A stretch of 64,000 nt of DNA from Cyclobacteriaceae bacterium. Its GTDB lineage: Bacteria; Bacteroidota; Bacteroidia; Cytophagales; Cyclobacteriaceae. The stretch spans positions 32,781 through 96,780 of the forward strand of contig JAGQYI010000087.1 in the NCBI GenBank assembly GCA_020436165.1. The letters are read 5' to 3'. The stretch's first letter is position 1; every line of letters begins with the position of its first letter. Shown piece by piece: positions 53,437 through 61,706 of this stretch. The translations under genes and the position numbers were made by a program. Under the pieces are notes generated by a model. The model did no database searches, was not told where the DNA came from, and worked only from the letters and a program-made list of their open reading frames with translations.

Positions 53437-53690
53437 TGGAAATTGTATTTATGAGCCAGGCATGGGACGACTATTTGTATTGGCAAAGGCAGGACAAAAA
53501 GGTTTTAAAAAAGATTAATGAACTGCTGAAGGCTATAGGCAGGGATTCTTTTACAGGCATTGGCTCTCCTGAACCTTTAAAACACGATCTTTCTGGTTAT
53601 TGGTTTAGAAGAATTACATTGGAACACCGGCTTGTTTACCGTGTGGAAAAGGGACAGATCAGGATATTGCAATGCAGGTTTCATTATTAA
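53436..53690 (+). CDS. yoeB: YoeB/Txe-family mRNA-interferase toxin
   Basis: 84 residues, the same length as E. coli YoeB. This RelE-like ribosome-dependent endoribonuclease cuts mRNA in the A site. Catalytic residues are present at the same positions: Glu46 (SPEPLKH), Arg65 (EHRLVY) and His83-Tyr84 at the C-terminus (CRFHY). Family motif WDDYLYWQ near the N-terminus. The start overlaps the antitoxin stop in TAATG, giving coupled translation. It appears intact and functional. Confidence 0.95.
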   Translation: MEIVFMSQAWDDYLYWQRQDKKVLKKINELLKAIGRDSFTGIGSPEPLKHDLSGYWFRRITLEHRLVYRVEKGQIRILQCRFHY

Positions 53691-53702
53691 AATTTTACAC
53701 AT

Positions 53703-53734
53703 AAAAAAGCCCCAACCAAAATGGCTGAGGCTTT
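53703..53734 (-). terminator. Terminator of the 2-oxoacid dehydrogenase E2 gene
   Basis: On the minus strand: 11-bp stem AAGCCTCAGCC / GGTTGGGGCTT (two G-T pairs), loop ATTTT, then a T-run. It also lies just past yoeB and may insulate the convergent units. Confidence 0.8.
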
Positions 53735-53756
53735 ACTCGGTTAATTAAATGGTTGT

Positions 53757-55100
53757 TTATAAAGATCGATTTACATCAAAACTTTCTAAATAATCAGCAA
53801 CTCTGCGTACCATTTGGCCACCCAGAGCGCCATCCACCACGCGGTGGTCGTACGAGTGCGACAGGAACATTTTATGGCGTATGCCAATCATGTCGCCTTC
53901 GGGGGTTTCTATTACTGCAGGCTTCTTCACAATAGCTCCCAACGCCATTATACCCACTTGTGGTTGCATAATAATGGGTGTGCCCATTACATTGCCAAAC
54001 GAACCCACATTAGAGATGGAATAGGTGCCACCTGCTAATTCATCTGGGGTAAGCTTGTTTTCACGAGCCCTGCGTGCCAGATCGTTTATTTTTTTGGCTA
54101 GGCCGGTAAGGTTGTACTGGTCTGCATTGTGGATAACAGGAACAATCAAATTGCCGGAAGGCAATGCTACAGCCATTCCAATATTTATATCTCTGTGTTT
54201 AATGATATTGTCACCATCCACAGATACGTTCACCATGGGATAATCTTTTATAGCTTTTACCACGGCTTCCATGATAATAGGAGTGAAGGTCATTTTCTCA
54301 CCTTCGCGGGCCTCAAACTCTTTCTTGATCTTGTTACGCCAGTTTACAATGGCCGTCATATCAGCTTCTACAAATGAAGTTACGTGTGGCGAAATACGTT
54401 TGGAGTCCACCATACGACCTGCAATCATTTTGCGCATGCGATCCATTTCTATAATTTCATCGTTTGCGCTAATAGATACTTTTACTTTTGGCTGTGTTGC
54501 AGGAGCAGGTGTAGCTGCTGGAGCAGAAACCATTGGAGCAGGGGTTGGAGCAACAGCCGGTGCTACATGCGTTCCATTTCCATTTGTTCGGGTACCCACA
54601 TAGCTTAAAATATCCTTTTTGGTTACCCTGCCTTCTTTGCCTGTGCCGGGTACACGTTCCAATTCCATCATGTCAATGCCTTCTTCTCTGGCAATATTCA
54701 TTACCAAAGGAGAGTAAAAGCGACCACTTACGGGTTCCGCTAAAGCGGTGGATGCAGAAGCCAAAACGTGAGTTGGAGCAGCCGATTCCGCCATTACCGG
54801 AGCGGCTACTTCTACAACTTCTGGCTCAGCTTCCTTCTGAGGGGCACTTGTATCTTCACCATTGGTGGTGATAATAGCAATAGGGGCCCCCACTGGAACC
54901 ACATCGCCATCGTTTGCCAGTATTTGGGTAAGCACACCCGCATGGGTTGAAGGCACCTCTGTATCTACTTTATCAGTAGCTACTTCTAAGACAGATTCAT
55001 CTTGTTCTATGGTATCACCTTCTTTTTTAAGCCATGAAAGCACGGTTGCTTCCATAATGCTTTCGCCCATTTTAGGCATTAATAACTCAACTGAAGCCAT
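53757..55100 (-). CDS. 2-oxoacid dehydrogenase E2, dihydrolipoamide acyltransferase
   Basis: 447 residues: an N-terminal lipoyl domain (1-75) with the lipoylated Lys in EVATDKVDTEVPS, an Ala/Pro-rich linker, a peripheral subunit-binding domain (about 130-167; SPLVMNIAREEGIDMMEL, GKEGRVTKKDIL), a second Ala/Pro linker, and the catalytic domain (about 210-447) with SYDHRVVDGALGG. A branched-chain or pyruvate E2 is possible; the single lipoyl domain and TDKVDTE motif favour the branched-chain type. No E1 or E3 gene is adjacent, so it is an orphan E2. Confidence 0.93.
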   Translation of the reverse strand: MASVELLMPKMGESIMEATVLSWLKKEGDTIEQDESVLEVATDKVDTEVPSTHAGVLTQILANDGDVVPVGAPIAIITTNGEDTSAPQKEAEPEVVEVAAPVMAESAAPTHVLASASTALAEPVSGRFYSPLVMNIAREEGIDMMELERVPGTGKEGRVTKKDILSYVGTRTNGNGTHVAPAVAPTPAPMVSAPAATPAPATQPKVKVSISANDEIIEMDRMRKMIAGRMVDSKRISPHVTSFVEADMTAIVNWRNKIKKEFEAREGEKMTFTPIIMEAVVKAIKDYPMVNVSVDGDNIIKHRDINIGMAVALPSGNLIVPVIHNADQYNLTGLAKKINDLARRARENKLTPDELAGGTYSISNVGSFGNVMGTPIIMQPQVGIMALGAIVKKPAVIETPEGDMIGIRHKMFLSHSYDHRVVDGALGGQMVRRVADYLESFDVNRSL

Positions 55101-55271
55101 TGTTTACTTGGTTAATTTTTTGTTTCTCTCGATTGTGTTATAGAATGTATCGTTTTTCATTCCTGACAAAGAACAATATTCTTTGTTTTATTAAATAGAC
55201 CAAAAAAGCTTATTTTCAGGCATTTAGGCCTATTTTCTCTCTTGACAAATTTAGCATAATCGGGCTATAAC

Positions 55272-56519
55272 TCAACTGTTTTGGCTGAAAGTTTGCCAGG
55301 CGAGAGCTAAGGTAGCTTTAGCACTTGCCTGAATGTTAAGCAACCGATCTTTAGCCAGGGAAAGTAATCTGGTTCGTGTACCCTCAGGCCCTGAAAAGGC
55401 AATCCATACTGTTCCAACCGGTTTTTCAGGGGTACCTCCATCAGGTCCGGCAATGCCGCTTGTAGCCATACCATAGGTAGTGCCGTATTTTCTGCGAATG
55501 CCTTCGGACATTTCTATTACTGTTTGCTCACTCACTGCGCCATACGCATCCAGCGTTGCTTTTTGCACACCCAGTTGGCTCATTTTAATGTCATTGGAAT
55601 AGGCAATAACGCTTCCCAGAAAATAGGCGGAGCTACCTGGCACAGATGTGATCATATGGGCAAGGTACCCGCCTGTGCAGCTTTCGGCTGTTGCTATAGT
55701 CTCATTTCTTTCCAAAAGGATTTTGCCCACAACAGATTCAATGGTATCACTATCGTAGCCATAGATATACTTTCCTGCATAAACCTTAAGTTTCTCAATC
55801 TCTTCTGCAACTCGTGTTTCGAGATTATTCGATTTTCCCGAAACGGTTAAGCGAAGCTTTACTTCTCCCAAACTTGGCAAGTAAGCCAGGCCAATATCTT
55901 TAGGTAATTCATCGGCCCAGGGCTTGATCTTGTCAGCCAGCCAGGATTCCCCTATACCTATTGTTTTAACTATTTTATGGTATACCCGTGGGAGTTCGAA
56001 CTGCTCTTGCAATTTGGGAAGTATATAGGTAGAAACCATTTCCTTCATTTCAAAGGGAACGCCCGGCATGGATACAAATACGGTTTGGTTTTCATAAAAC
56101 CACATTCCGGGTGCAGTACCCAAGCTATTACTGATCATGGTGCAGTTGGAGGGCAAATTCGCCTGCAAGCGATTTAAAGGTGTTAGTTCTTTTTTGAAAC
56201 GCCTGAACATCTCGGTGATTTCTCCCAAAGCTTGCTCATTTATCTCCATACCAACTTTAAAGTATTCAGCAAGACAAGGTTTTGTAAGGTCATCTTCAGT
56301 AGGGCCCAGACCACCCGTTATAAGCACAATGTCAGCGCGTTTTTCGGAATATTCTAAGGTTTCCAGTATTTCACTCTTAACATCTCCGATGGTTATACGC
56401 TGGGTTACTTTAATACCAATCGCGTCCAGTTGTTGGCTCATCCATTGGGCATTGGTGTCTAAAATTTGCCCGTAGAGAATTTCATCGCCAATGGTTATAA
56501 TGTGGGCCTTAATTTGCAT
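55272..56519 (-). CDS. cinA: CinA-family protein (nicotinamide-nucleotide amidase)
   Basis: 415 residues. N-terminal MoaB/MogA-like molybdopterin-binding domain (1-170; ITIGDEILYGQILDTN, ITGGLGPTEDDLT) and C-terminal CinA amidase domain (about 255-410; ATAESCTGGYLAHMITSVPG, YGMATSGIAGPDGGTPEKPV). The C-terminal domain deamidates nicotinamide mononucleotide in NAD recycling; the N-terminal domain hydrolyses ADP-ribose in related proteins. Normal two-domain length. Upstream of the E2 gene on the same strand, 171 bp apart. Confidence 0.95.
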   Translation of the reverse strand: MQIKAHIITIGDEILYGQILDTNAQWMSQQLDAIGIKVTQRITIGDVKSEILETLEYSEKRADIVLITGGLGPTEDDLTKPCLAEYFKVGMEINEQALGEITEMFRRFKKELTPLNRLQANLPSNCTMISNSLGTAPGMWFYENQTVFVSMPGVPFEMKEMVSTYILPKLQEQFELPRVYHKIVKTIGIGESWLADKIKPWADELPKDIGLAYLPSLGEVKLRLTVSGKSNNLETRVAEEIEKLKVYAGKYIYGYDSDTIESVVGKILLERNETIATAESCTGGYLAHMITSVPGSSAYFLGSVIAYSNDIKMSQLGVQKATLDAYGAVSEQTVIEMSEGIRRKYGTTYGMATSGIAGPDGGTPEKPVGTVWIAFSGPEGTRTRLLSLAKDRLLNIQASAKATLALAWQTFSQNS

Positions 56520-56675
56520 GATTTAATTTTATTAAAATCTTAAAAATCAATAAACCAAATTTCAAATAATTCTCAATAAACCAATATGAACGCTTAAGGT
56601 TTTTAGCTTTAAGCACATGAATGGCAGATTTTTCAGCGGTATATTAAACTTGCTAATTAATGATTACCAATTGTT

Positions 56676-57371
56676 TTATTGTTCCGGTTGATGGTTGCAA
56701 AGAATAGAGCTTACTTTCTTGCCGGTGCCAAGACAAACACTACAGGTACCTGTTAAAGTCTTCTCCCCATGGCAGATCGGGCATTCTACATAGCCTTTCC
56801 CATCGCAGATGTCACACGCGTGGTATTGCTTGCCGCTAAACGAATTGAATGTAACATATACTCCTTGTCCGAGGCATTTGGGACAAACTGTAATTCCGCT
56901 ACCTTTACAATTGTAGCACTGCTCGGTGGTTGTTCCTGTTCCATTGCAATTATCGCAAGTCACGTACCGGTAACCACTTAAATTGCAATAGGGGCAAGCC
57001 TTTATTTTATCAAACTCACTATTCAATAGTTTCTTTAATTCGACTGCCTTGTCGTAGTAATTGCCCCCCTGGCCTGCAAGCTCTATGTATTTGTCAACAA
57101 AATTCAGGCTGTTCTGATATTGGTGAATTGCATACAGCGTTTCGGCAAACAAATAGGAGAGATCTGTTGGTAATATTTTGCCTAAGGCCAGTGCCTTTCT
57201 GAAAGTTTTGTTGGCGTCTTTGTAATCACCGGCTCTCATTTGGTTCTTTGCCTGATTCATCAGATCAATCACCTCCTGATCGTAAATTATTTTTTCGGGC
57301 AGCTCAGATTGCTGCGCCAATGCATAACCAAATGAGCCTAAGAAAAGGCTAACAACAAAAAGTATTCTCAT
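56676..57371 (-). CDS. Exported TPR protein with DnaJ-type zinc-finger array
   Basis: 231 residues: signal peptide (LGSFGYALAQ), two to three TPR-like helix pairs (about 35-105; MNQAKNQMRAGDYKDANKTF, FAETLYAIHQYQNSLNFVDK) and a Cys-rich C-terminal half with seven CxxCxG-like units (CPYCNLSG, CDNCNGTG, CYNCKGSG, CPKCLGQG, CDICDGKG, CPICHGE, CSVCLGTG), as in DnaJ. There is no J domain. Three to four zinc sites are predicted. Zinc fingers of this type are unusual in an exported protein. The gene is directly downstream (3 bp) of the hydroxyacyl-CoA dehydrogenase gene. Confidence 0.8.
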   Translation of the reverse strand: MRILFVVSLFLGSFGYALAQQSELPEKIIYDQEVIDLMNQAKNQMRAGDYKDANKTFRKALALGKILPTDLSYLFAETLYAIHQYQNSLNFVDKYIELAGQGGNYYDKAVELKKLLNSEFDKIKACPYCNLSGYRYVTCDNCNGTGTTTEQCYNCKGSGITVCPKCLGQGVYVTFNSFSGKQYHACDICDGKGYVECPICHGEKTLTGTCSVCLGTGKKVSSILCNHQPEQ

Positions 57372-57374
57372 TAA

Positions 57375-58262
57375 TTATTTAAAACTATCTGCTACTATCA
57401 AATCTTTTGTTCCATGGGTCCATGAATAGAAACCAGAGCCTGTTTTTACACCTTTGTGGCCAGCCTCTACCATATTTACCAATAATGGACATGGAGCATA
57501 TTTAGGATTACCAAATCCATCGTATAGAACGTTCAAAATAGATAAACATACATCCAGCCCGATAAAATCTGCCAATTGCAAAGGTCCCATTGGGTGCGCC
57601 ATGCCTAATTTCATTACGGTATCAATTTCCTCAACCCCTGCTACTCCTTCGTAAAGAGAATAAATGGCCTCATTTATCATAGGCATCAAAATACGGTTGG
57701 CTACAAACCCTGGATAATCATTTACCTCAACCGGAACTTTGCCAAGAGTTTTGGACATTTCCATAATGGTTTTGGTAACTTCATCTGAAGTATTATACCC
57801 CCTGATGATCTCCACCAATTTCATGATCGGAACGGGATTCATAAAGTGCATACCTATAACTTTATCGGGTCGTGAGGTAACGGCTGCAATTTTTGTGATG
57901 GAAATGGATGAGGTATTGGTTGCTAATATACACTTGGGTTGAGTTGCCTTATCAATTTGTTTAAATATAGATAGTTTAAGCTCGGTGTTTTCCGTTGCCG
58001 CTTCCACTACAAGGTCAGCGCTGGCAACTCCTTCTTCTAAGTCTGTAAACGTAGTAAGGTTGGCTAAGGTGTCTTGTTTGGTAGCTTCGTCAATTTTTTC
58101 CTTACTTATCAACCTATCCAAATTCTTTTCTATGGTGGCCAAAGCTTTCTCAAGTGCTTTTTCCGAAATATCAATAAGGTTTACCTTAAACCCATTTTGG
58201 GCAAAAACATGGGCAATGCCATTGCCCATTGTTCCTGATCCAATTACTGCAATATTCTTCAT
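57375..58262 (-). CDS. 3-hydroxybutyryl-CoA dehydrogenase
   Basis: 295 residues. It interconverts 3-hydroxyacyl-CoA and 3-oxoacyl-CoA with NAD(P). The Rossmann motif is at the N-terminus (VIGSGTMGNGIAHVFAQNGF); the catalytic region is GMHFMNPVPIMKLVEII, and the C-terminal domain has PGFVANRILMPMINEA and MKLGMAHPMGPLQLADFIGL. Single-domain length as in Hbd/PaaH. Start ATG 58262. The next gene begins three bases after its stop. Confidence 0.95.
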   Translation of the reverse strand: MKNIAVIGSGTMGNGIAHVFAQNGFKVNLIDISEKALEKALATIEKNLDRLISKEKIDEATKQDTLANLTTFTDLEEGVASADLVVEAATENTELKLSIFKQIDKATQPKCILATNTSSISITKIAAVTSRPDKVIGMHFMNPVPIMKLVEIIRGYNTSDEVTKTIMEMSKTLGKVPVEVNDYPGFVANRILMPMINEAIYSLYEGVAGVEEIDTVMKLGMAHPMGPLQLADFIGLDVCLSILNVLYDGFGNPKYAPCPLLVNMVEAGHKGVKTGSGFYSWTHGTKDLIVADSFK

Positions 58263-58283
58263 GGTGTTGAATGGATTAAAAAA

Positions 58284-58784
58284 TTAAAAATCTTCTGAAA
58301 GTTGTTTGATCTCAGCTTGTTCGTCTTGTTTAATGATGTCTTTTATTTCCGGAGTAGAGTAGGACATGATCACCTTTTTGCCTCCCTTCATGCTTGAAAA
58401 AGTAAGCTTAACTTTATTGCCTTGCCAAAAATATTCGTTTCCTACAACCGAAAATTTTGCTTTTCCAAATGCAGCTTCCAGGCCCTTGAACAATTCCGGT
58501 TCCTTGTTGGTAACTACATCAATTTGGTAAATAAGGTCTTTGTAGGTATATACTTTTAAGTCCTTTATCTGAATCTCTCCAATCGATTCCATGTACCCTA
58601 CCTTTCGTACATATATAGCTTTGTATTGCTCTGCTTGTGGTTTATCAAATTTAAGCTCCAGATAATCGGTTGCTTTGCTCAGGAGTTTAATGTTCTTAAA
58701 TCCATTTCGTTCATCCAGCTCATTATTTTGAGCAAAAACACTAACTGAGCCAACTAATAACAGGAGTGTATAAAGTATTTTCAT
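58284..58784 (-). CDS. Hypothetical exported protein
   Basis: 166 residues with a signal peptide (LLLVGSVSVFAQ). The mature part is a lysine-rich alpha/beta domain (DYLELKFDKPQAEQYKAIYV, LEAAFGKAKFSVVGNEYFWQ) without recognised motifs. It lies 21 bp upstream of the hydroxyacyl-CoA dehydrogenase gene, probably in one operon. A perfect inverted repeat TATATTTG-TGAA-CAAATATA (58789-58808), just upstream, provides a -7 box on this strand. Confidence 0.65.
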   Translation of the reverse strand: MKILYTLLLLVGSVSVFAQNNELDERNGFKNIKLLSKATDYLELKFDKPQAEQYKAIYVRKVGYMESIGEIQIKDLKVYTYKDLIYQIDVVTNKEPELFKGLEAAFGKAKFSVVGNEYFWQGNKVKLTFSSMKGGKKVIMSYSTPEIKDIIKQDEQAEIKQLSEDF

Positions 58785-58856
58785 AATATATATTTGTGAA
58801 CAAATATAAAGCCAATAAAACTTCTCTGCAGATAGAAATCAATATAAATGGGCCGG

Positions 58857-61235
58857 CTATTTTTTGCTCAATCCTGCTTTAAGGCTCAATATAAAATTTC
58901 TGCCTGGTGCACTAATTCCACTGGAATAGGGCCTGTAATGCACATCAAAAATGTTTTCCACTCCTCCATTGATTCTGAGGTTTTTGTTAAAGACGTATTG
59001 CAAGTAGGTAGAAGTGGTTGTCCAGGCAAGTGTTCCATCCGGTGAGTAAATGAAAGTCTTACTTTGCTCACTTGGTGCCAGTTGATCAAACGGAATAGCT
59101 CCGTTGTAACGTTGTACGATCCGGGCTTTCAAGTTATTCCATGTGTAAGATACTTCGGTCTGGCCAAAAATAGGTGGTGCATACCTCCAGGGTACATCAT
59201 CCGATAAGTCCCTTCCTTTGGTATAGGTAAGTGTTGTAGATGCTGAAAAATCTCCTCTTTCGTACCTGATACTTCCGGAAATTCCAGCTATGTAAGCTTT
59301 GCCCGAATTTACAATTGCTTGTACTTTGCTTAACGTTCCATCGTACATTATGCTGTCCTGGTCATTAAAGGTGAAGTCTCTGCGCACCATCGCATCTATC
59401 AGGCGCGTATAATATCCTGTAAAACTGTACTCGAGTTCATAATTTATTTTTCCGGTTACTGTGAGCTCGCCAGAGTACGAATATTCGGGTTTCAGATCCT
59501 CATTTGGAACTACCACGCTGCCTGGCTCAGAATCAAATACTTTTCCAACATCATCTACATTAGGTGCACGGAACCCACTGCTTAAAGCTGTTTTAATCTG
59601 GAATTCGTTTGCCAATTTCCAAACCAACCCTAAACTGCCGTTAAATGCTCCGGTGTTTATTTTTATTTCATCATAAGGAAAATCATAGAATGTTTTGTCA
59701 ACAAAATTTGATTTCAGCAAAACCTGGCTATATCTAATACCGGCATTTAGGATAAGCGATGTTGAAAAATAATACTTTAAACTAGCGTATGCAGCTAACG
59801 AGGTCCATGTACTTCCACCGTCCGGATAACGTGTAGAAGTGGGGGTGAATGCTCCGGTTGACGTATTTTCTACTTGTCCTGTAGACTCTACTGTGTTGTA
59901 AACAAACTCGGCTCCGTAATAAATGGTGCTTTTGTAGAACTCTTTGTACAAATCGGCATTCACATTAAATGCATCAACATATTCCGCTCTGTGTCTTAGA
60001 GAGGTGGATTGGTAGCTTCTGTCATGACGGCTTTCTTCCACCTGCTGATAGGCCATAGTTAATTTTGCTTCAGAACTAAACGATGTTTCTTTTTTCGATT
60101 TGAGTTGGAGGTAGTGCATCAACCATTTTTGTGGGCCGTAATACCATTTCGCATATCGCAAATGATCGTTTCTGTATTCAATCAGACGATCATATCGGGG
60201 AACATCACTACTGTTGGTATAGTGAAATGCATAGGTTATATCCGTATTATCAGTCAGGTTAAATTTTAACTTAGCCAACGCATTGTACTGAGAGTAACCC
60301 GAATAAACTTGTTTGTTTACATTAGTATTTGAGACAATACTATCCTGACCGTTTATTACATCAACGTATTCAGGTCTGGTTCCAAAATCCGGATACTTGT
60401 CGGGCCGCTTCGATCCCGTTACTAGGTCATCAAAATCACTAAAGGTGAAAGCACCCATAAATGCAACTCGATTATTGCCAATATTGAATTTAAGATGTCC
60501 TGTTTTATCGATATCAGCAGATGAAAATCGTCCAAACGCTTCTCCGGAAACATTGTCAAATTGGGGATTAATGGAATGGAAATCCATAACTCCACCCAGG
60601 GCATCACTACCATAGATTACCGAGCCGGGCCCAAAAACAACCTCAGCATCTTCTGTTGTAAGGCCGTCAATAGCCAATACATTCTGCAAGTTACCGCTCC
60701 GGTAAATTGCGTTGTTCATGCGAACACCATCTATAGAAATAAGCACTGAGTTAGCAGCAAAACCACGGATCATGGGGCTCCCGCCCCCCAACTGGCTTTT
60801 CTGAATAAATACTTCTCCTGACTGACCCAGAAGGTCAGCAGCAGTTTGAGGGTTGGTTAGTGCAATATCATCTTGTGTTACCTTCATTACACTTACAGGT
60901 ATTTCGCTCAAATCTTCTTCCCATTTATTGGCTGAGATTACCACTTCATCAACGGTAAGTGAGGTTTCCGCTAACTCAACAATTTTGGGTATTTCTTTCT
61001 TTGGAATTAGCAAGGTTTCATATCCTACATGCTGAAAAGTAATTAGCCCACCGGCTAATCCGGAGATATCTGCATATCCATTGGCATCGGTAAGCGTGTG
61101 GTATCCAATTGCATCAAAAACCACTACATTTCCAATAGGAGATTGGGTTTGCTTTTCTACAATGCGTATGGTTTGTGCCTGAATGTTTGTTAAAACCAAG
61201 AACACCAGAATAATTGAACAAAAAGTTTTTTGCAT
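58857..61235 (-). CDS. TonB-dependent outer-membrane receptor, haem/haemoglobin-receptor-like
   Basis: About 792 residues from ATG 61235 (MQKTFCSIIL), where the signal peptide begins (cleavage after NIQAQ); the frame is open 14 codons further. Order: a carboxypeptidase-like beta domain (about 20-95), plug (about 105-225; VSVMKVTQDDIALTNPQTAA, PMIRGFAANSVLISIDGVRM, VIYGSDALGGVMDF) and a 22-stranded barrel ending in RNFILSLKAGL. The plug resembles haemoglobin and haem receptors such as HmuR. The ligand is not proven. Divergent from the arsenosugar-type genes. Confidence 0.88.
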   Translation of the reverse strand: MQKTFCSIILVFLVLTNIQAQTIRIVEKQTQSPIGNVVVFDAIGYHTLTDANGYADISGLAGGLITFQHVGYETLLIPKKEIPKIVELAETSLTVDEVVISANKWEEDLSEIPVSVMKVTQDDIALTNPQTAADLLGQSGEVFIQKSQLGGGSPMIRGFAANSVLISIDGVRMNNAIYRSGNLQNVLAIDGLTTEDAEVVFGPGSVIYGSDALGGVMDFHSINPQFDNVSGEAFGRFSSADIDKTGHLKFNIGNNRVAFMGAFTFSDFDDLVTGSKRPDKYPDFGTRPEYVDVINGQDSIVSNTNVNKQVYSGYSQYNALAKLKFNLTDNTDITYAFHYTNSSDVPRYDRLIEYRNDHLRYAKWYYGPQKWLMHYLQLKSKKETSFSSEAKLTMAYQQVEESRHDRSYQSTSLRHRAEYVDAFNVNADLYKEFYKSTIYYGAEFVYNTVESTGQVENTSTGAFTPTSTRYPDGGSTWTSLAAYASLKYYFSTSLILNAGIRYSQVLLKSNFVDKTFYDFPYDEIKINTGAFNGSLGLVWKLANEFQIKTALSSGFRAPNVDDVGKVFDSEPGSVVVPNEDLKPEYSYSGELTVTGKINYELEYSFTGYYTRLIDAMVRRDFTFNDQDSIMYDGTLSKVQAIVNSGKAYIAGISGSIRYERGDFSASTTLTYTKGRDLSDDVPWRYAPPIFGQTEVSYTWNNLKARIVQRYNGAIPFDQLAPSEQSKTFIYSPDGTLAWTTTSTYLQYVFNKNLRINGGVENIFDVHYRPYSSGISAPGRNFILSLKAGLSKK

Positions 61236-61367
61236 AGTGGCAAAGGAAGAAAATATGGATGTGCGAATAACTACCATCGATGTAAAAAATAGAACTCTTG
61301 TTAGAACAATGTTGTTGTAACGACATACTGATTTAGTTTGATTATATAGATTTGAAAAAAAGACACA

Positions 61368-61703
61368 ATGAGTAAACCATATTATATTGAGGAAGATCTA
61401 AAGAAGTTTGGTAAAATCAAGGATTTTCAAAAAGAATTAGGTGACAAGTTTTTTCAATGGTACGATGAGGTTTTTAAGGAAGGAGCTCTTACGCAACGTG
61501 AGAAATCGCTGATCGCATTGGCGGTAGCTCATGCCGTGCAATGCCCTTATTGTATTGATGCTTATACCAGCAGTTCATTGGAAAAAGGAGCAGACGAAGA
61601 ACAAATGATGGAAGCAGTTCATATTGCTGCTGCGATTCGGGGTGGAGCAAGCCTTGTACACGGTGTGCAAATGATGAACAAGGTGAATGACTTTACAATG
61701 TAG
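61368..61703 (+). CDS. Carboxymuconolactone-decarboxylase-family protein of arsenosugar-biosynthesis type
   Basis: 111 residues. AhpD/CMD fold with the redox CxxC motif in AVQCPYCIDAYTSSSLEKGA and the helix AVHIAAAIRGGASLVHGVQM. The family usually called arsenosugar biosynthesis-associated peroxidase-like has this sequence pattern and sits next to arsS, as here (3-bp gap). A -7 box TAGATTTG is at 61347-61354, so the leader is about 10 nt. It may detoxify peroxide or an alkyl radical product; this is inference. Confidence 0.87.
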   Translation: MSKPYYIEEDLKKFGKIKDFQKELGDKFFQWYDEVFKEGALTQREKSLIALAVAHAVQCPYCIDAYTSSSLEKGADEEQMMEAVHIAAAIRGGASLVHGVQMMNKVNDFTM

Positions 61704-61706
61704 TCT

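Noticed and set aside
55166..55186. Terminator after cinA (ACAAAGAA / TTCTTTGT hairpin)
   Set aside because: It is a perfect 8-bp stem, but on the minus strand no U-run follows. It may be an operator or chance; not listed as a feature.
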